This document shows, piece by piece, positions 18,700-29,147 of a stretch of 64,000 nt of DNA. Every line of letters starts with the position of its first letter. Positions within the stretch are counted from its first letter, which is position 1. A program made the translations under genes and the position numbers. The stretch is from Bartonella taylorii 8TBB (GTDB lineage Bacteria; Pseudomonadota; Alphaproteobacteria; Rhizobiales; Rhizobiaceae), in assembly GCF_902825155.1 (NCBI RefSeq), contig NZ_CADEAG010000005.1, forward strand, positions 1-64,000. Reading direction: 5' to 3'. The notes under the pieces were generated by a model, which saw only the letters and a program-made list of their open reading frames with translations, was not told where the DNA came from and searched no databases.

Positions 18700-19856
18700 G
18701 AAATATGCATAACCGTAAATCGCTTGAAATTATAGTTAATGATATAGAAGTTGATGATGAGTACCTTCAAGCCTTTTACATTATAGATACGATTTTAAAT
18801 TAAAAAAGGAGAAAAGTGGGGCAGCTACTGTGGTTGGATTTCTTTAAGAAAATACGAGTTAACAGTGTATTTCTTGAAAACGATTAACTTACCAGAGAAG
18901 CTTTAAGTTTTGTTGAGAAAATAATAATCAGATGTCTATTGATTTAGCGAAGAAGATTAAAACATTAATAGCAAAAGCGAAGAGACTGCGCTTGAAGTTG
19001 TAGAGTTTTCTTTATTGGAAATTCGTATGGTGATTGCCAACCATAACTTTAAAGAAAACCATCATCTGCAACTTTTTACATATAATTTCATTGTTATTAC
19101 CGAAAGCATAGATAATTTTATTGGTTTTAAAAAAATTGCAGACCGAAGGTTTGGTATATCATGGTTGTATAAGTAGTTATTATTTAGATGATAGAGTTAA
19201 TCAAGAAAGAATTCATTTTTCTTTTAAAAATAGCACGTTGAAAAATACTTTACGTGCTGTTGTTGAAAGTCTTGTAAATCGCGTTCCTACTCCACAAAAT
19301 GCGGAATCTGAAAAAGCGCATTTAGATAAATTAAAAGAATTTTGTAGAATTTATCCTTTTTATAGCCTTCATAGTTAAGATATTGGCTATGCATAAGCTC
19401 AGGAGAGAGAAAAACAAAATAAGAGAATTGAAAAAGAATGTTATAATGGTTAAGAAGTAACGCATCTAGAGAGAAAATTGCATGAACTTATTTATCTTAT
19501 GCTTCTTAAGGAGAATGATCAGTATCCTTCAAAACGTTTGATTTATGAATTATTGATCAGTAATTCACATTTACAAGATATTTTACTTCAGGTCTTTTTT
19601 CTATCAAAAAAATCATAGAGAACAGTACAGAAGAAAACCGTCCTGATTTAGTATGTTATGATCAATTCTATGCTCTAAGGCTTGAAGAGCGTCTTGTTGC
19701 AGATCTTGGCAGATTGATGTTGGTGAAATTTAAAAGAAAGCATACAAGATCTACAAGGTGATTTTCTGGAGCTTGTTCAAATAATAGAGTGGCATGATTT
19801 ATTGGCGGATGCTAAATTAAGGAATAAAGTATTTATTTCCACATTACAGGTTTAAT
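18700..19856 (+). pseudogene. Degraded paralog of the GHKL ATPase-nuclease
   Basis: Successive pieces match the intact copy in order: LEIIVND... with EYLQAF, then GQLLWLDFFKKIRV, then VYHGCISSYYLDDRVNQER (open 19121-19378), then RADLVCYDQ-like and MLVKFKRKH-like pieces, ending at the equivalent of FISRLKV before TAA at 19854-19856. The first about 75 codons and a large part of the middle are missing. The nuclease Glu of the E-x-K motif reads Lys here (VKFKRK), so it would be inactive even if repaired. Confidence 0.8.
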
Positions 19857-20183
19857 TTTTTAGAAGTGTTAAACAATATTTTGCGTATTTAAAATGAGTG
19901 GTAAATAAAAGACTAAAAATTTGTGCTAAAATCATAAGGAATATTTATCCCTCTAACACGCTGTCTCTAGATACTTACACCTTTTGGTAAAATCTTAAGC
20001 AAACTTCACATTGATCACTCTGAATGTTTTTTTTTAATATGGCTAAAAAATTAGATGTATCTGTAGCGTTTTTATCTTCTGTAGAAATTGGCAAAAAGTC
20101 TGTTCCAGAAAAATAGCAAAAAAGAATGCACTCTGTAAAGTACATAAATCCTATTCCTTGCGTTATTCTGAGCTGAAAGACAG

Positions 20184-20606
20184 CCTATTGCTCTAACGGA
20201 ATACGCCGTTGTTTTAAAAAAATCTGTTCGCATGTAAACTTTTGTCACTGAACTCTGAATGAGCAAGAACAGTTTTAGCGATTTCAAATCATGAGAACGA
20301 TAGATTAAGCCGCAAATTGTCATATATTTTCCATACTTGCATCAAAAATTGTGTGCTTTTAAGATCAGACAACAGAAAATCATCCTTCTTAAAAGAGAAA
20401 GATTTTTCAATAACTTTTAAGGCTTCACCATTTAGTAGCATGCGAAAGTCTGAAACTTTCCTTATAATCCCTTTCATATTTTCTTTTGGTGTCATCCATA
20501 TATTTTTGTCAATTTGTTCAAGACGCAAATAGCGCAATGGATACAACCGTGCTTCAGTCGAAATCAGTAACTTCAGTGCTAAATTTGAAGACAGATCATC
20601 CTTTAA
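20184..20606 (-). pseudogene. Degraded paralog of the integrase
   Basis: Minus-strand pieces match the C-terminal half of the integrase at 13462-14589: YPLRYLRLEQIDKNIW, PKENMKGIIRKVSDFR, then after frameshifts YRSHDLKS and SSVTKVYMRTDF. The N-terminal half is gone. The join falls at CCTTTAA (20600-20606), a heptamer found at both corresponding points of copy A (13929-13935 and 14645-14651), the mark of a short-homology deletion of about 716 bases. Confidence 0.8.
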
Positions 20607-20760
20607 TTTTTGATTTGAGATTTTCTTTGATACTTAATTTTTTTATTGAATTATCAAAAGCCATAGACACCAATACATCCGTGCGCATCTTTATATAACT
20701 TGAATCTCGTTGCTAAATTTTGTTCTGCCGGCACACGACACCGTTTTGTGTATTTAAAAA

Positions 20761-21524
20761 TCAACACAAATAATAGGTTGCCACCTCTAGTTATTTTTAA
20801 CCCATCTACTCATCTACCTTTTGATACATAACGAGATCTCTTTGTATACCATAAAAATTTTTAGCCAATTTACTTTATTATAAATGGAAAAATCAAAAAA
20901 TCTCATTTTGACTGTTATGTAATTCCTCAAAACTATTTTAACAGGAATTTAAAAACTATCATTAACACTATTATATGATTTTTAACACGTGATGCCGTCA
21001 GATTATCTGTGTATATACACTTATTTGTTGTTAACAAAAACTATAAAAATCATTAGTTTTTTGTTTTTATCAAATACTCAAGAATATACAAAATAGAATT
21101 TATACTCTCGTGTATTTTTGATTTTTACATCGAACCTCCTACGTTTTATGCTTTAAAGATATGGCAATTATAATGTGAGCTAGATGGGTTAGCAGAAATA
21201 GAATATATCTCCTTTAAAAATGGATGTACTAGAGAGCAGTGTATACGGGAGATTTTATTAATCCTAAAATCTTTTTCAATTCAATGACTCTTCATGAAAC
21301 CTTCTTGAGAGATTATATTTTAGTAAAAATGTTATGATTTTTTGTTGTTCAGTTTCTTTCTTCCCCATACAGTGTTATTAACAGCTTATCAGCTATAACA
21401 GATTTAATACCCAGTTCTCTCCTGTAGCTTCAGCAATGCAGAAAGCCCATCTTTATTGTTGGATCACTTTAAAAGAGGTATTTCACTTAGTGTAGAAATA
21501 TTACTTAGTGAATAGTGAATAAAA
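20761..21524. other. About 760 bases of AT-rich DNA without a gene
   Basis: No open frame above 60 codons and no recognised motif or RNA. The stretch separates the degraded module from the EVE-domain remnant. Confidence 0.5.
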
Positions 21525-21942
21525 ATGAAACATTGGATAGCTGTAATTTCTCGAGCCCACGCACGCTTTGCAGCAGAATTTGGCTCCTTCAAGTCTGTCA
21601 TGGTAAAGCTGGTCCACTTCGAAAAACATCTAAGGGAGATGAAGCCTTCATTTACTGTCCACGGAACGAAATAGGCACTGGGCAGGTTCTTCAAACAATA
21701 GAGTTTCAGTGTATATTTAAAGATGATCACATTTATCAAATGGAGCAAGCGCCTAATTTTGTACCTTTTCGAAAAGATGTTATTTTTAATAAACAAGCAC
21801 AATCTATTATTTTAAAAGAGATTCAAGGTCTTGATTTTTTAACTAACCCCCATTGGGGATGTTAGCACGATGAGTTTTTTTTGAAATTACAGCTTACGAT
21901 GCAGCCCGAATTTGCGAAGCAATGGGAATTCATAATGGCTAA
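21525..21942 (+). pseudogene. EVE-domain (UPF0310) protein, broken
   Basis: Starts MKHWIAVISRAHARFAAEFG, the usual opening of the EVE/PUA-like UPF0310 family. It loses frame near 21583-21592 and resumes as QVCHGKAGPLRK, GDEAFIYCPR, VLQTIEFQCIFKDDHIYQ and NFVPFRKDVIF to TNPHWG. A second shift near 21858 is followed by a TGA inside MLAR.VFFEITAYDAARI before the TAA at 21940-21942. Family knowledge: EVE domains bind modified bases in nucleic acid and often lie in defence neighbourhoods. With at least three lesions it is inactive. Confidence 0.75.
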
Positions 21943-22164
21943 TTATTCAACTTTTTTGTTATTTTTTATTTCTGATAAAATGTCTAAAAGATTTCTTTAA
22001 GAAACTTGAATATCCCTTTTTGATTAAAGAACGGTCTAAAATAAATGAAAAAATAACTTATGTATATACTTTATTTTATTTACCGTTACTGTATCTTTAA
22101 TGACAGTTTTGACATTATCCTTTTGTGCATTTAAACATAATGATTTGTAAAAAAGGGAGTCCTC

Positions 22165-22614
22165 ATGTTTAAATGGACACATAGTGAAGAAATTAATACA
22201 GAGGCAAGTGCTGAGCAAATTTGGGCTATGTGGGAAGACGCGGCAACTTGGCCTTGTTGGGATCACAAACTTGAGTGGGTAGAACTTCTTGGTGCTTTCA
22301 AAACAGGAACTGTAGGACAAATGAAACCTAAAAAAGGACCAAAAGTAATCTTTACACTTGATAAAGTTATAAAAGACGTTTGTTTTTCTAATTATGCTAA
22401 ACTTCCTTTTACGCGAATGACTTTTGATCATGAATATATTAGTTCAACAAAATCTGGTTCTTCAAACAATAAAATTCGTCATACAGTAACTATGTCTGGC
22501 ATACTTTCTCCTTTATTTAGAATGATTATTGGATCAAAAATAAGGCTACATCTTCGTGATGCGATGATTGAAATGAGCCGTCGTGCTCTTACTGAAAATA
22601 AAACTATCCCCTAG
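22165..22614 (+). CDS. SRPBCC-family ligand-binding protein
   Basis: 149 residues of the START/Bet v1-like (polyketide cyclase/dehydrase) fold. It begins FKWTHSEEINTEASAEQIWA, the normal first strand and helix, with W-x-x-W pieces (MWEDAATWPCWD). AGGGAG lies 6 bases before the ATG. No signal peptide, so cytoplasmic. The ligand cannot be told from sequence. It stands alone between decayed DNA and the pmbA gene. Confidence 0.75.
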   Translation: MFKWTHSEEINTEASAEQIWAMWEDAATWPCWDHKLEWVELLGAFKTGTVGQMKPKKGPKVIFTLDKVIKDVCFSNYAKLPFTRMTFDHEYISSTKSGSSNNKIRHTVTMSGILSPLFRMIIGSKIRLHLRDAMIEMSRRALTENKTIP

Positions 22615-23180
22615 CTATACTCATTCAAAAAAAATTTGATGTTTTTTCAGAAGAGATAATGTAGGAGTTATCGCTTACATTAGAATGAGGTAGTTGAGCA
22701 GTTGGTATTTGACAATTCAATTATCCACGGAACATTTTTCAGTTATTCGTTTAAATCTGATGAAATCATCGTACGGAATCAATACTGCACTGATTTCATA
22801 AAACGGGATTAAAGAATGCTATAGAAGAAGCCATAAAAAATTTTTGCATCCTCATGAATAAAAAACGTGTGGTTTAAGTTATGTTACGATTATTTGAACA
22901 CTCGAGGATTTAAGGTTAAAGTTAAGTATATTCCTAATCTGTTATTGGTGCGATTGTAAATTGTGTTTGCTTTACAAAATGAAAGAAGCAAATTTGGAAA
23001 GTTGAAATTAAAGAAAATTTACAACATATTGTGTCTTTTCGAAAAAAACTATTTGATTTGCTGAAAGAAAAAAGTGCATGGATGATGCGTAATTTTTAGA
23101 TATAAGTATATAAGAGTTATATTTTTTATAAATTTGCCAAATTGCTTATCCATGTAAATAATGAATATTTAAGGGAGCCT
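22615..23180. other. Gene-free gap of about 560 bases
   Basis: No intact gene. A plus-strand piece near 22695-22805 reads as protein (FDNSIIHGTFFSYSFKSDEI) before stops, suggesting a decayed gene of unknown type. The promoter of pmbA should lie in the last hundred bases. Confidence 0.4.
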
Positions 23181-24515
23181 ATGATGACTGACAAAAACCA
23201 GATTGATAAAGCCACTTCGTTAGTTGAAGCGGCAAAGCGTTCTGGGGCAGATGCTGCTGATGCTGTTGTCGTTCGTGCACATTCTACCAGTGTATCGGTT
23301 CGTTTTGGAAAAGTCGAAGCAACAGAAGCTTCAGAGAGCAATGATTTTACATTAAGAGTTTTTGTTGGAAAAAAAGTAGCAAGTGTTTCTGCTAATTTAG
23401 CAGCTTGTCCGCACGAACTAGCAGAACGTGTTGTTGCTATGGCAAAAGCTTCTCCTGATAATTTATTCGAAGGTTTGGCAGATAAAGAGTATCTGGTTAA
23501 ACATCCTAGAGATCTTGACCTTTTTGATGATTTTGTTCCAAACAGTCATTTTCTAACAGAAGATGCTTTGAAAATGGAAGCCGCAGCTCTTGATATTAAA
23601 GGAGTGAGCAATTCTGGTGGAGCCGCTACATCTTATGGCCATAGCGGATTTGTTCTGGTGACCAGTGATGGTTTTTGTGGAGCTTATCATTCCAGTGGTT
23701 TTTCACGTTCTTGCAGTGCACTTGCTGGTAAAGGGACAGAAATGGAACGTGATTATGATTATACAACTGCCTTACATTTTTCTGATTTGGAAGCAGCAGA
23801 AACTGTAGGAAGAAATGCAGGGGTTGGAGCAGTTCGACGTTTGGGAGCAGTTCGGGCTGCTACGGGGGTTGTAGATGTTATTTTTAATCCGCGTACAGCT
23901 CGTGGAATTGCTGGGCATATCGCATCTATGGTGAATGGAGCATCTGTGGCTCGCAAAACAAGTCTTTTACAAAATCTCTTGGGAAAAGCAGTGATGAAAC
24001 CAGATGTTAATGTGACAGACCAGCCTTTACGATTGCGTGGGAATGCTTCTCGTCCCTTCGATGGTGAGGGAGTAGAGGGGAAAACATTGAATATTATTGA
24101 AAATGGTATTTTAAAAAACTGGCTTCTTTCATCGTCTTCAGCGCGTGAATTAGGGCTTGAAACCAATGGTCATGGCGTACGTTCGGCATCATTGGTCCAG
24201 CCAGCGAGTACCAATTTTGCTATTGAACCAGGTTTAGTATCACCTCACGATATGATAAAAGATTTGCAAAGTGGGTTTTATGTGACAGAATTATTCGGAC
24301 ATGGCATTGATTTTGTGACGGGACAGTACAGCCGCGGTGCTTCTGGTTTTTGGATTAAAAATGGTGAAATCTCTTACCCTGTAAGCGAAGTAACGCTAGG
24401 TTCTGATCTGCTCCATATGTTGGCGCATTTAATACCTGCGAACGATATTGATCGGCGTTATAGTACAGCAGCTCCAACTTTATTAATTGAAGGGATGACA
24501 CTTGCAGGAAAATAA
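23181..24515 (+). CDS. pmbA: PmbA/TldE-family protease subunit
   Basis: 444 residues of the TldD/PmbA family. Known members form the TldD-TldE complex that processes small peptides and helps control DNA gyrase inhibitors. The N-terminal domain and the family glycine-rich end (TELFGHGIDFVTGQYSRGASGFWI) are present and the length is normal. The HExxxH metal motif of TldD is absent, as expected for the PmbA (TldE) partner. Start: AAGGGAGCCT precedes two ATGs at 23181 and 23184; either may be used. The next gene follows one base after its stop, so they are co-transcribed. Confidence 0.9.
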   Translation: MMTDKNQIDKATSLVEAAKRSGADAADAVVVRAHSTSVSVRFGKVEATEASESNDFTLRVFVGKKVASVSANLAACPHELAERVVAMAKASPDNLFEGLADKEYLVKHPRDLDLFDDFVPNSHFLTEDALKMEAAALDIKGVSNSGGAATSYGHSGFVLVTSDGFCGAYHSSGFSRSCSALAGKGTEMERDYDYTTALHFSDLEAAETVGRNAGVGAVRRLGAVRAATGVVDVIFNPRTARGIAGHIASMVNGASVARKTSLLQNLLGKAVMKPDVNVTDQPLRLRGNASRPFDGEGVEGKTLNIIENGILKNWLLSSSSARELGLETNGHGVRSASLVQPASTNFAIEPGLVSPHDMIKDLQSGFYVTELFGHGIDFVTGQYSRGASGFWIKNGEISYPVSEVTLGSDLLHMLAHLIPANDIDRRYSTAAPTLLIEGMTLAGK

Positions 24516-24516
24516 A

Positions 24517-25305
24517 ATGCATCATTCTTCTGATTTAAATCTTTTGCTTGATGTTTGTCGAGAAGCAGGAGATTTAGCAATGAAATATTTTGGGTGTGCG
24601 TTGGACGTTTGGATTAAAGAAGGCAGTTCACCAGTCAGTGAAGCAGATTTTGCGGTTGATCATTTTTTAAAGGAAAAGCTTCTTAGAGAGCGCCCGAATT
24701 ATGGATGGATTTCAGAAGAAACAAAAGATGATCGAGAACAAAGAGTTTATGAGCGTTACTTTGTGGTTGATCCTATTGATGGAACGCGTGGTTTTCTTTC
24801 TGGCAGCACCTATTGGTGTGTTTCAGTTGCGATTATTGAAAATGGGCGTCCTATCGTAGGTGTCGTGCAATGTCCAGCTCAAGGAGACGTTTATGCAGCT
24901 GTTACCGGTCGAGGAGCGACATTAAATAGTATAGCGCTTCCTCTTTTGGTCTCTCAGATCAATAGAAAATATAGAGTTTCACTTGATAAATCGCTAGTTC
25001 AAAAATTGCCGGAGGATTTTCGTAATCAAATCAGTTTTTATCACTACATTCCCTCTCTTGCATATCGTATTGTTCTTGTTGCTCAAGACGAAATTGATAT
25101 TGTGTTGGTTCGCCCCGATTGCCATGCATGGGATATTGCCGCTGCTGATCTTATTTTACAAGAATGCGGAGGGCGTTTTCTATCGTTTGATGCACCTGTT
25201 ATATCTTACGGAATTGAACCTTATCAATATGGGCTTTTAATTGCTGGTAAAAATAATTGCTGTCAAGATATGATAGATGTTGTTCGTAAAGCAAAGTTAG
25301 TTTAA
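24517..25305 (+). CDS. Inositol monophosphatase-family phosphatase (SuhB/CysQ-like)
   Basis: 262 residues with the family metal-binding motifs: EE at WISEETKDD, DPIDGTRGFLSG and WDIAAADLILQECGG. These coordinate Mg2+ in inositol monophosphatases and in 3'(2'),5'-bisphosphate nucleotidases; the sequence alone does not settle the substrate. GFLSG following DPIDGTR leans toward the CysQ side. Start ATG 24517 has AGGAA upstream and is one base past the pmbA stop. Confidence 0.88.
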   Translation: MHHSSDLNLLLDVCREAGDLAMKYFGCALDVWIKEGSSPVSEADFAVDHFLKEKLLRERPNYGWISEETKDDREQRVYERYFVVDPIDGTRGFLSGSTYWCVSVAIIENGRPIVGVVQCPAQGDVYAAVTGRGATLNSIALPLLVSQINRKYRVSLDKSLVQKLPEDFRNQISFYHYIPSLAYRIVLVAQDEIDIVLVRPDCHAWDIAAADLILQECGGRFLSFDAPVISYGIEPYQYGLLIAGKNNCCQDMIDVVRKAKLV

Positions 25306-25351
25306 TCACATAAAGAACAGGCTAAAATTTCTTAATGATATGGAGGCACAT

Positions 25352-25597
25352 ATGACTGAAGCAAACGAAAAAAAGCAGTATTTGCATCTTGTATTCGGTG
25401 GGGAATTAAAAAATCTTGATAGCAATCAATTTAAGAATATTAATGATTTAGATGTGGTTGGTATTTTTCCAGATTATCAATCAGCTCAAGAAGCATGGCA
25501 AGCGAAAGCACAAAAAAGTGTAGATAATGCATTACAACGTTATTACATCGTAGACTTGCATCGCCTTCTTGAAACTGAAACGAGCGATACACAATAA
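25352..25597 (+). CDS. DUF4170 domain protein
   Basis: 81 residues, cytoplasmic. It matches the small DUF4170 proteins found between the phosphatase and Kdo transferase genes in Rhizobiales (YLHLVFGGELKNL at the start, VVGIFPDYQSAQEAWQAKAQ, then YYIVDLHRLL). GGAGG sits 6 bases before the chosen ATG; the upstream ATG at 25340 lies inside that site region. Function unknown; its conserved place beside lipid A/Kdo genes suggests a link with the envelope. Confidence 0.85.
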   Translation: MTEANEKKQYLHLVFGGELKNLDSNQFKNINDLDVVGIFPDYQSAQEAWQAKAQKSVDNALQRYYIVDLHRLLETETSDTQ

Positions 25598-26411
25598 AAT
25601 TTAAATATCTGATCATTATTTTCTTGAATGATGCGAACGAAAAAAGATTGAATTTTTTAGATTATACTTAAGATGAGTGAAAAAAGCAGAAAAAGGAGCA
25701 GTGTATTTTAAAATACTTTTGGCAAAAAAAACCAATATTCACTGATAAAGACATAGCTTGTATAATTTTTTATATAGAAGGGACCGTGTGCATTTTGTTT
25801 ATTGGACAAATCTGCAATTGAAAAGCTTAGATAATATTGTGAAAATACAAAGCGTTTATAATTTATTTCTTAATCACTTTTTTGCATGCACGGTATATTA
25901 TGGAATCCTTTCTTTATGCTTAAAGTAAAAAAGTTTTTGCTATATTTTTTGGCTTTGTTCATTCAGAAATAAATGCACCATTTGCAAAAATGAAGGCTTA
26001 AATTTGTTTATGACTTGAGAAGACAAAATAAAACGCCTTATATTTACAAGTCTGGATACGAGAACTCTTAACGCCAAAAATGTTCTTAAACTTAATAAAA
26101 GATACTATAATTGTGAATATAAAACACCTAAAATTAGAAAAGAGATTATTTTATTAGCCAAATTATTTACCTGTTCTATTTACTTTGTATACATGCGTTT
26201 TCATGAGAAAAGATTCTTGAAAAAACATGACATAAAATTACGATTCTGCTTTTTAAATCATTCTCATGAATAAAGTGCGTTTTGTTGCCTAAAATACGAG
26301 GGGTGTTTCGCTATTCGCTAAAAGAAAAATCGGATCTCATGAACAGGAGTGATAAATCGTTTAATAAAAAAGCTCGCAGACGTCTCAAAATAAGTGAATG
26401 AGGTGGTTTTA
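25598..26411. other. Gap of about 810 bases where a gene may have been lost
   Basis: No intact gene. The end of a plus-strand frame without a good start (FRYSLKEKSDLMNRSDKSFN, stop at 26399-26401) lies directly before waaA. In related Rhizobiales an acyltransferase-like DUF374 gene often sits between DUF4170 and waaA. The gap fits its loss, but I could not recognise that protein in the remains. Confidence 0.4.
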
Positions 26412-27728
26412 ATGATGGAACTAAAGGCACGTGCAGCTCTTTTAATTTATCGGGTGGTTGGCTTTTGCTTACGTCCTGTTGTACCTTTTTATTTGTTTCT
26501 TCGTGCTGTACGTGGAAAAGAAGAGTGGAACCGCCAAAAAGAGCGTTTGGGTAAAAGCTATGAAATACGTCCTCAAAGCCCATTAATTTGGTTGCATGCT
26601 GCTAGTGTTGGAGAAACACTTGCTCTTGTCCCGCTTATTAATTATATTTTATCATGGAAAATAAATATATTATTGACAACCTGCACTGTAACATCTTCTT
26701 CTCTTGTAAAAAAGCAGTTTGGTAATCGGTTAATCCACCAATATGCTCCGTTGGATTTAGATTTGGCAGTGCATCGTTTTATCAGTCATTGGAAGCCTGA
26801 TTTAGCATTGATTTGTGAATCGGAGATTTGGCCTCTACGTATTAAAGAACTTGCCAAAATGCGCATTCCACAAATTTTGATTAATGCCCATATGTCTGAA
26901 CGTTCTTTTAAAGCTTGGCAAAAACGGCATGCTCTTGCCAGACATATTTTTAAGCATATTGACTTAGCTATTGGTCAAAACGAACGAGATGTAGCTTATT
27001 ACCATGCACTTGGAGTAAAATCTGTTGCGCTTTCTGGTAATCTCAAGGCTGATGTTTTGCCAGTTGAAGACCGAGCATTACTTGAGCATTATCGGAGTGC
27101 TATTGGCAATCGCCCAGTTTGGGCAGCTGTTTCAACCCATGAAGGGGAAGAGGAAATTGCTTTTGAGGTACATAGGATTCTTAAAAATTATTTGCCAGAT
27201 TTATTGACAATCATTGTACCCCGTCATCCTGAACGTTTAGGAGACCTTATCAAAAAATGTGACAATAAGAGTTTGCGTTTTATCCGTAGAAGCAACAATG
27301 CTGTTCCAGATGCAAATACGGACATTTTGTGGGGCGATACGATTGGAGAAATGGGACTTTTTCTTCGCTTATCGAAAGTTTCTTTTATTGGAAAGTCATT
27401 ATGCGGTGACGGTGGACACAATCCATTGGAATTGGCTTTGCTTGGTTCAGCTATTTTGACAGGACCTCATGTCTCAAATTTTCAAGAGATGTTTGAACAA
27501 TTTTTAACACGTGATGCAGCATATATGATTCAAGATACAAAACAGCTTGCTATTCAGGTGTATAAGCTTTTAACAAATGAGGCATTGCGACAAGAAATGG
27601 TTGATAAAGCCTATGAAGTAGCAACGGGGATGGCGGGTGCACTCGAGCGCACATTAAAGGTCCTTGATCCATTTTTGCAACCTCTTGTAATACAAACAGG
27701 TTTAAGTCAGCGTCAGAGGGGAACATGA
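26412..27728 (+). CDS. waaA: 3-deoxy-D-manno-octulosonic acid (Kdo) transferase
   Basis: 438 residues. It adds Kdo to lipid A precursor at the inner membrane. It shows an N-terminal membrane anchor ([21 protein letters not shown]), the family signature [16 protein letters not shown] in the first glycosyltransferase lobe, [15 protein letters not shown] and the C-terminal sugar-nucleotide lobe ending GGHNPLE. GAGG lies 8 bases before ATG 26412; GTG at 26394 is possible but less likely. Its TGA overlaps the ATG of lpxK, so the two are coupled. Confidence 0.95.
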   Translation: MMELKARAALLIYRVVGFCLRPVVPFYLFLRAVRGKEEWNRQKERLGKSYEIRPQSPLIWLHAASVGETLALVPLINYILSWKINILLTTCTVTSSSLVKKQFGNRLIHQYAPLDLDLAVHRFISHWKPDLALICESEIWPLRIKELAKMRIPQILINAHMSERSFKAWQKRHALARHIFKHIDLAIGQNERDVAYYHALGVKSVALSGNLKADVLPVEDRALLEHYRSAIGNRPVWAAVSTHEGEEEIAFEVHRILKNYLPDLLTIIVPRHPERLGDLIKKCDNKSLRFIRRSNNAVPDANTDILWGDTIGEMGLFLRLSKVSFIGKSLCGDGGHNPLELALLGSAILTGPHVSNFQEMFEQFLTRDAAYMIQDTKQLAIQVYKLLTNEALRQEMVDKAYEVATGMAGALERTLKVLDPFLQPLVIQTGLSQRQRGT

Positions 27729-28744
27729 GGTTTAACGCACCTCATTTTTGGTGGAAAGATAAAAGCTTTTTGCGCTTTTTATTAGCACCAATTTCTTGGG
27801 GATATGGTTATTTTTCACGCTGTCGTATGACAAGACAGTCTCCTATTATCAATCTTCCAGTTTTGTGTATTGGCAACTTTACATGTGGTGGTGCAGGTAA
27901 AACGCCTGTTGTCATTGCTTTTACCCAAGTGGCTAAAGAGCTTGGTTTCGTACCTGGTATTGTCTCACGTGGTTATGGTGGGACAGTTAAGGGGGTGCAT
28001 CTTGTCAATGAGAAGCATGACAATGCACATGATGTTGGAGATGAAGCACTTTTACTTGCACGGCATACTTTTGTTGCTATATCACCCGATCGTTATGCGG
28101 CAGCACAACGACTCAAGCAAGAAGGATGTGATTTTATTTTAATGGATGACGGGTTTCAAAGCCGCCGTCTTTATATGGATTATTCATTGCTTGTTGTAGA
28201 TACGATGCGTGGTTTTGGGAATGGAGCTGTTTTCCCAGCAGGACCTTTGCGTGTACCATTAAAAACACAGTTTTCTTTGATGGACAGTGTTTTATTGATT
28301 GGTCATTTAGATGCACGTGATAAAATTTCTTCTCTTGTCACCTCTACTGGAAAACCTGTACATTACGCTCATCTTAAATCATTAGCATCTGATAAAGTTG
28401 CAGGAAAATCATTTTTGGCATTTGCAGGTATTGGCAATCCAGATAAATTTTTCCAATCAATTAAAGAGCTATGCGGTCATGTTGTGCAAGCTTACTCTTA
28501 TCCGGACCACTATTTTTTTACCGATACAGATTTAAAAAATCTCGCACAAAAGGCTAAAATGCATAATTTATGGCTAGCTACAACGGCTAAGGATTATGCA
28601 CGCATACAGTCAAGGAGTGCACAAAAAGATTTAAAAAATCTTGTTGTTTTTGATGTTACAGTTAATTTTTCTCAAGAAGATTTCTGCCGTATGCTACTTG
28701 AAAAAGTCATAGCACGTTTTAAAGAACGAAAACATTTCCTTTAA
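27725..28744 (+). CDS. lpxK: Tetraacyldisaccharide 4'-kinase (lipid A)
   Basis: 339 residues. It phosphorylates the 4' position of the lipid A disaccharide at the inner membrane. It has a short N-terminal hydrophobic anchor, the P-loop [11 protein letters not shown] at 50-60, [16 protein letters not shown], and DDGFQ at about 141-145, all standard for LpxK. The ATGA overlap with waaA indicates one operon for the Kdo and lipid A steps. Confidence 0.96.
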   Translation: MRFNAPHFWWKDKSFLRFLLAPISWGYGYFSRCRMTRQSPIINLPVLCIGNFTCGGAGKTPVVIAFTQVAKELGFVPGIVSRGYGGTVKGVHLVNEKHDNAHDVGDEALLLARHTFVAISPDRYAAAQRLKQEGCDFILMDDGFQSRRLYMDYSLLVVDTMRGFGNGAVFPAGPLRVPLKTQFSLMDSVLLIGHLDARDKISSLVTSTGKPVHYAHLKSLASDKVAGKSFLAFAGIGNPDKFFQSIKELCGHVVQAYSYPDHYFFTDTDLKNLAQKAKMHNLWLATTAKDYARIQSRSAQKDLKNLVVFDVTVNFSQEDFCRMLLEKVIARFKERKHFL

Positions 28745-28790
28745 GAGGCAGTTTTGAAAACAACCCTTGGGCTTTATTGTTTCTAACCAA

Positions 28791-29027
28791 TTATTTTTTT
28801 TGTGCTTTTAACAATTGATTGAGATATGGATTGCATTCAAGTTCGCGATGATAAGAAATCTCACAACTAGCATATGCTTCTTGGCGGTGATGGTTCCAAT
28901 ATTTTAAATCGTCTATCGGGATTTTTTGCCCGCTAACAGCACAGAGGGTATAAGTTCCATATTCTATAATTTTATATCCATTATTAGAATAATGAATTTT
29001 TGCTTCGCGTTCATTACTAGAAAACAT
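28791..29027 (-). CDS. DUF2093 domain protein
   Basis: 78 residues matching the small DUF2093 family (IHYSNNGYKIIEYGTYTLCAV, GQKIPIDDLKYWNH). In Rhizobiales this gene regularly stands between lpxK and mutL. Soluble, no signal peptide. Function unknown. Confidence 0.85.
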   Translation of the reverse strand: MFSSNEREAKIHYSNNGYKIIEYGTYTLCAVSGQKIPIDDLKYWNHHRQEAYASCEISYHRELECNPYLNQLLKAQKK

Positions 29028-29147
29028 TCTTCATAATCCTTTCTTGTTTGTATGAGAGATAATCCAAGTAAAGTGTCATAAAATGCCTTATAAAGTCGAG
29101 AGTGAATTAAAAAAATATTTCTTTCTTGCCAAAACAATGCGTGGTAA

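Larger units (their letters stand above)
18690..20760. mobile_element. Accessory module copy B, degraded
   Basis: The region repeats, in decayed form, the order of copy A: ATPase-nuclease remnant on the plus strand, then integrase remnant on the minus strand, then the small frame beside the integrase. Similarity is clear at base level across most of it. Frameshifts, stops and deletions are everywhere, so this copy is the older or less selected one. Confidence 0.7.
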
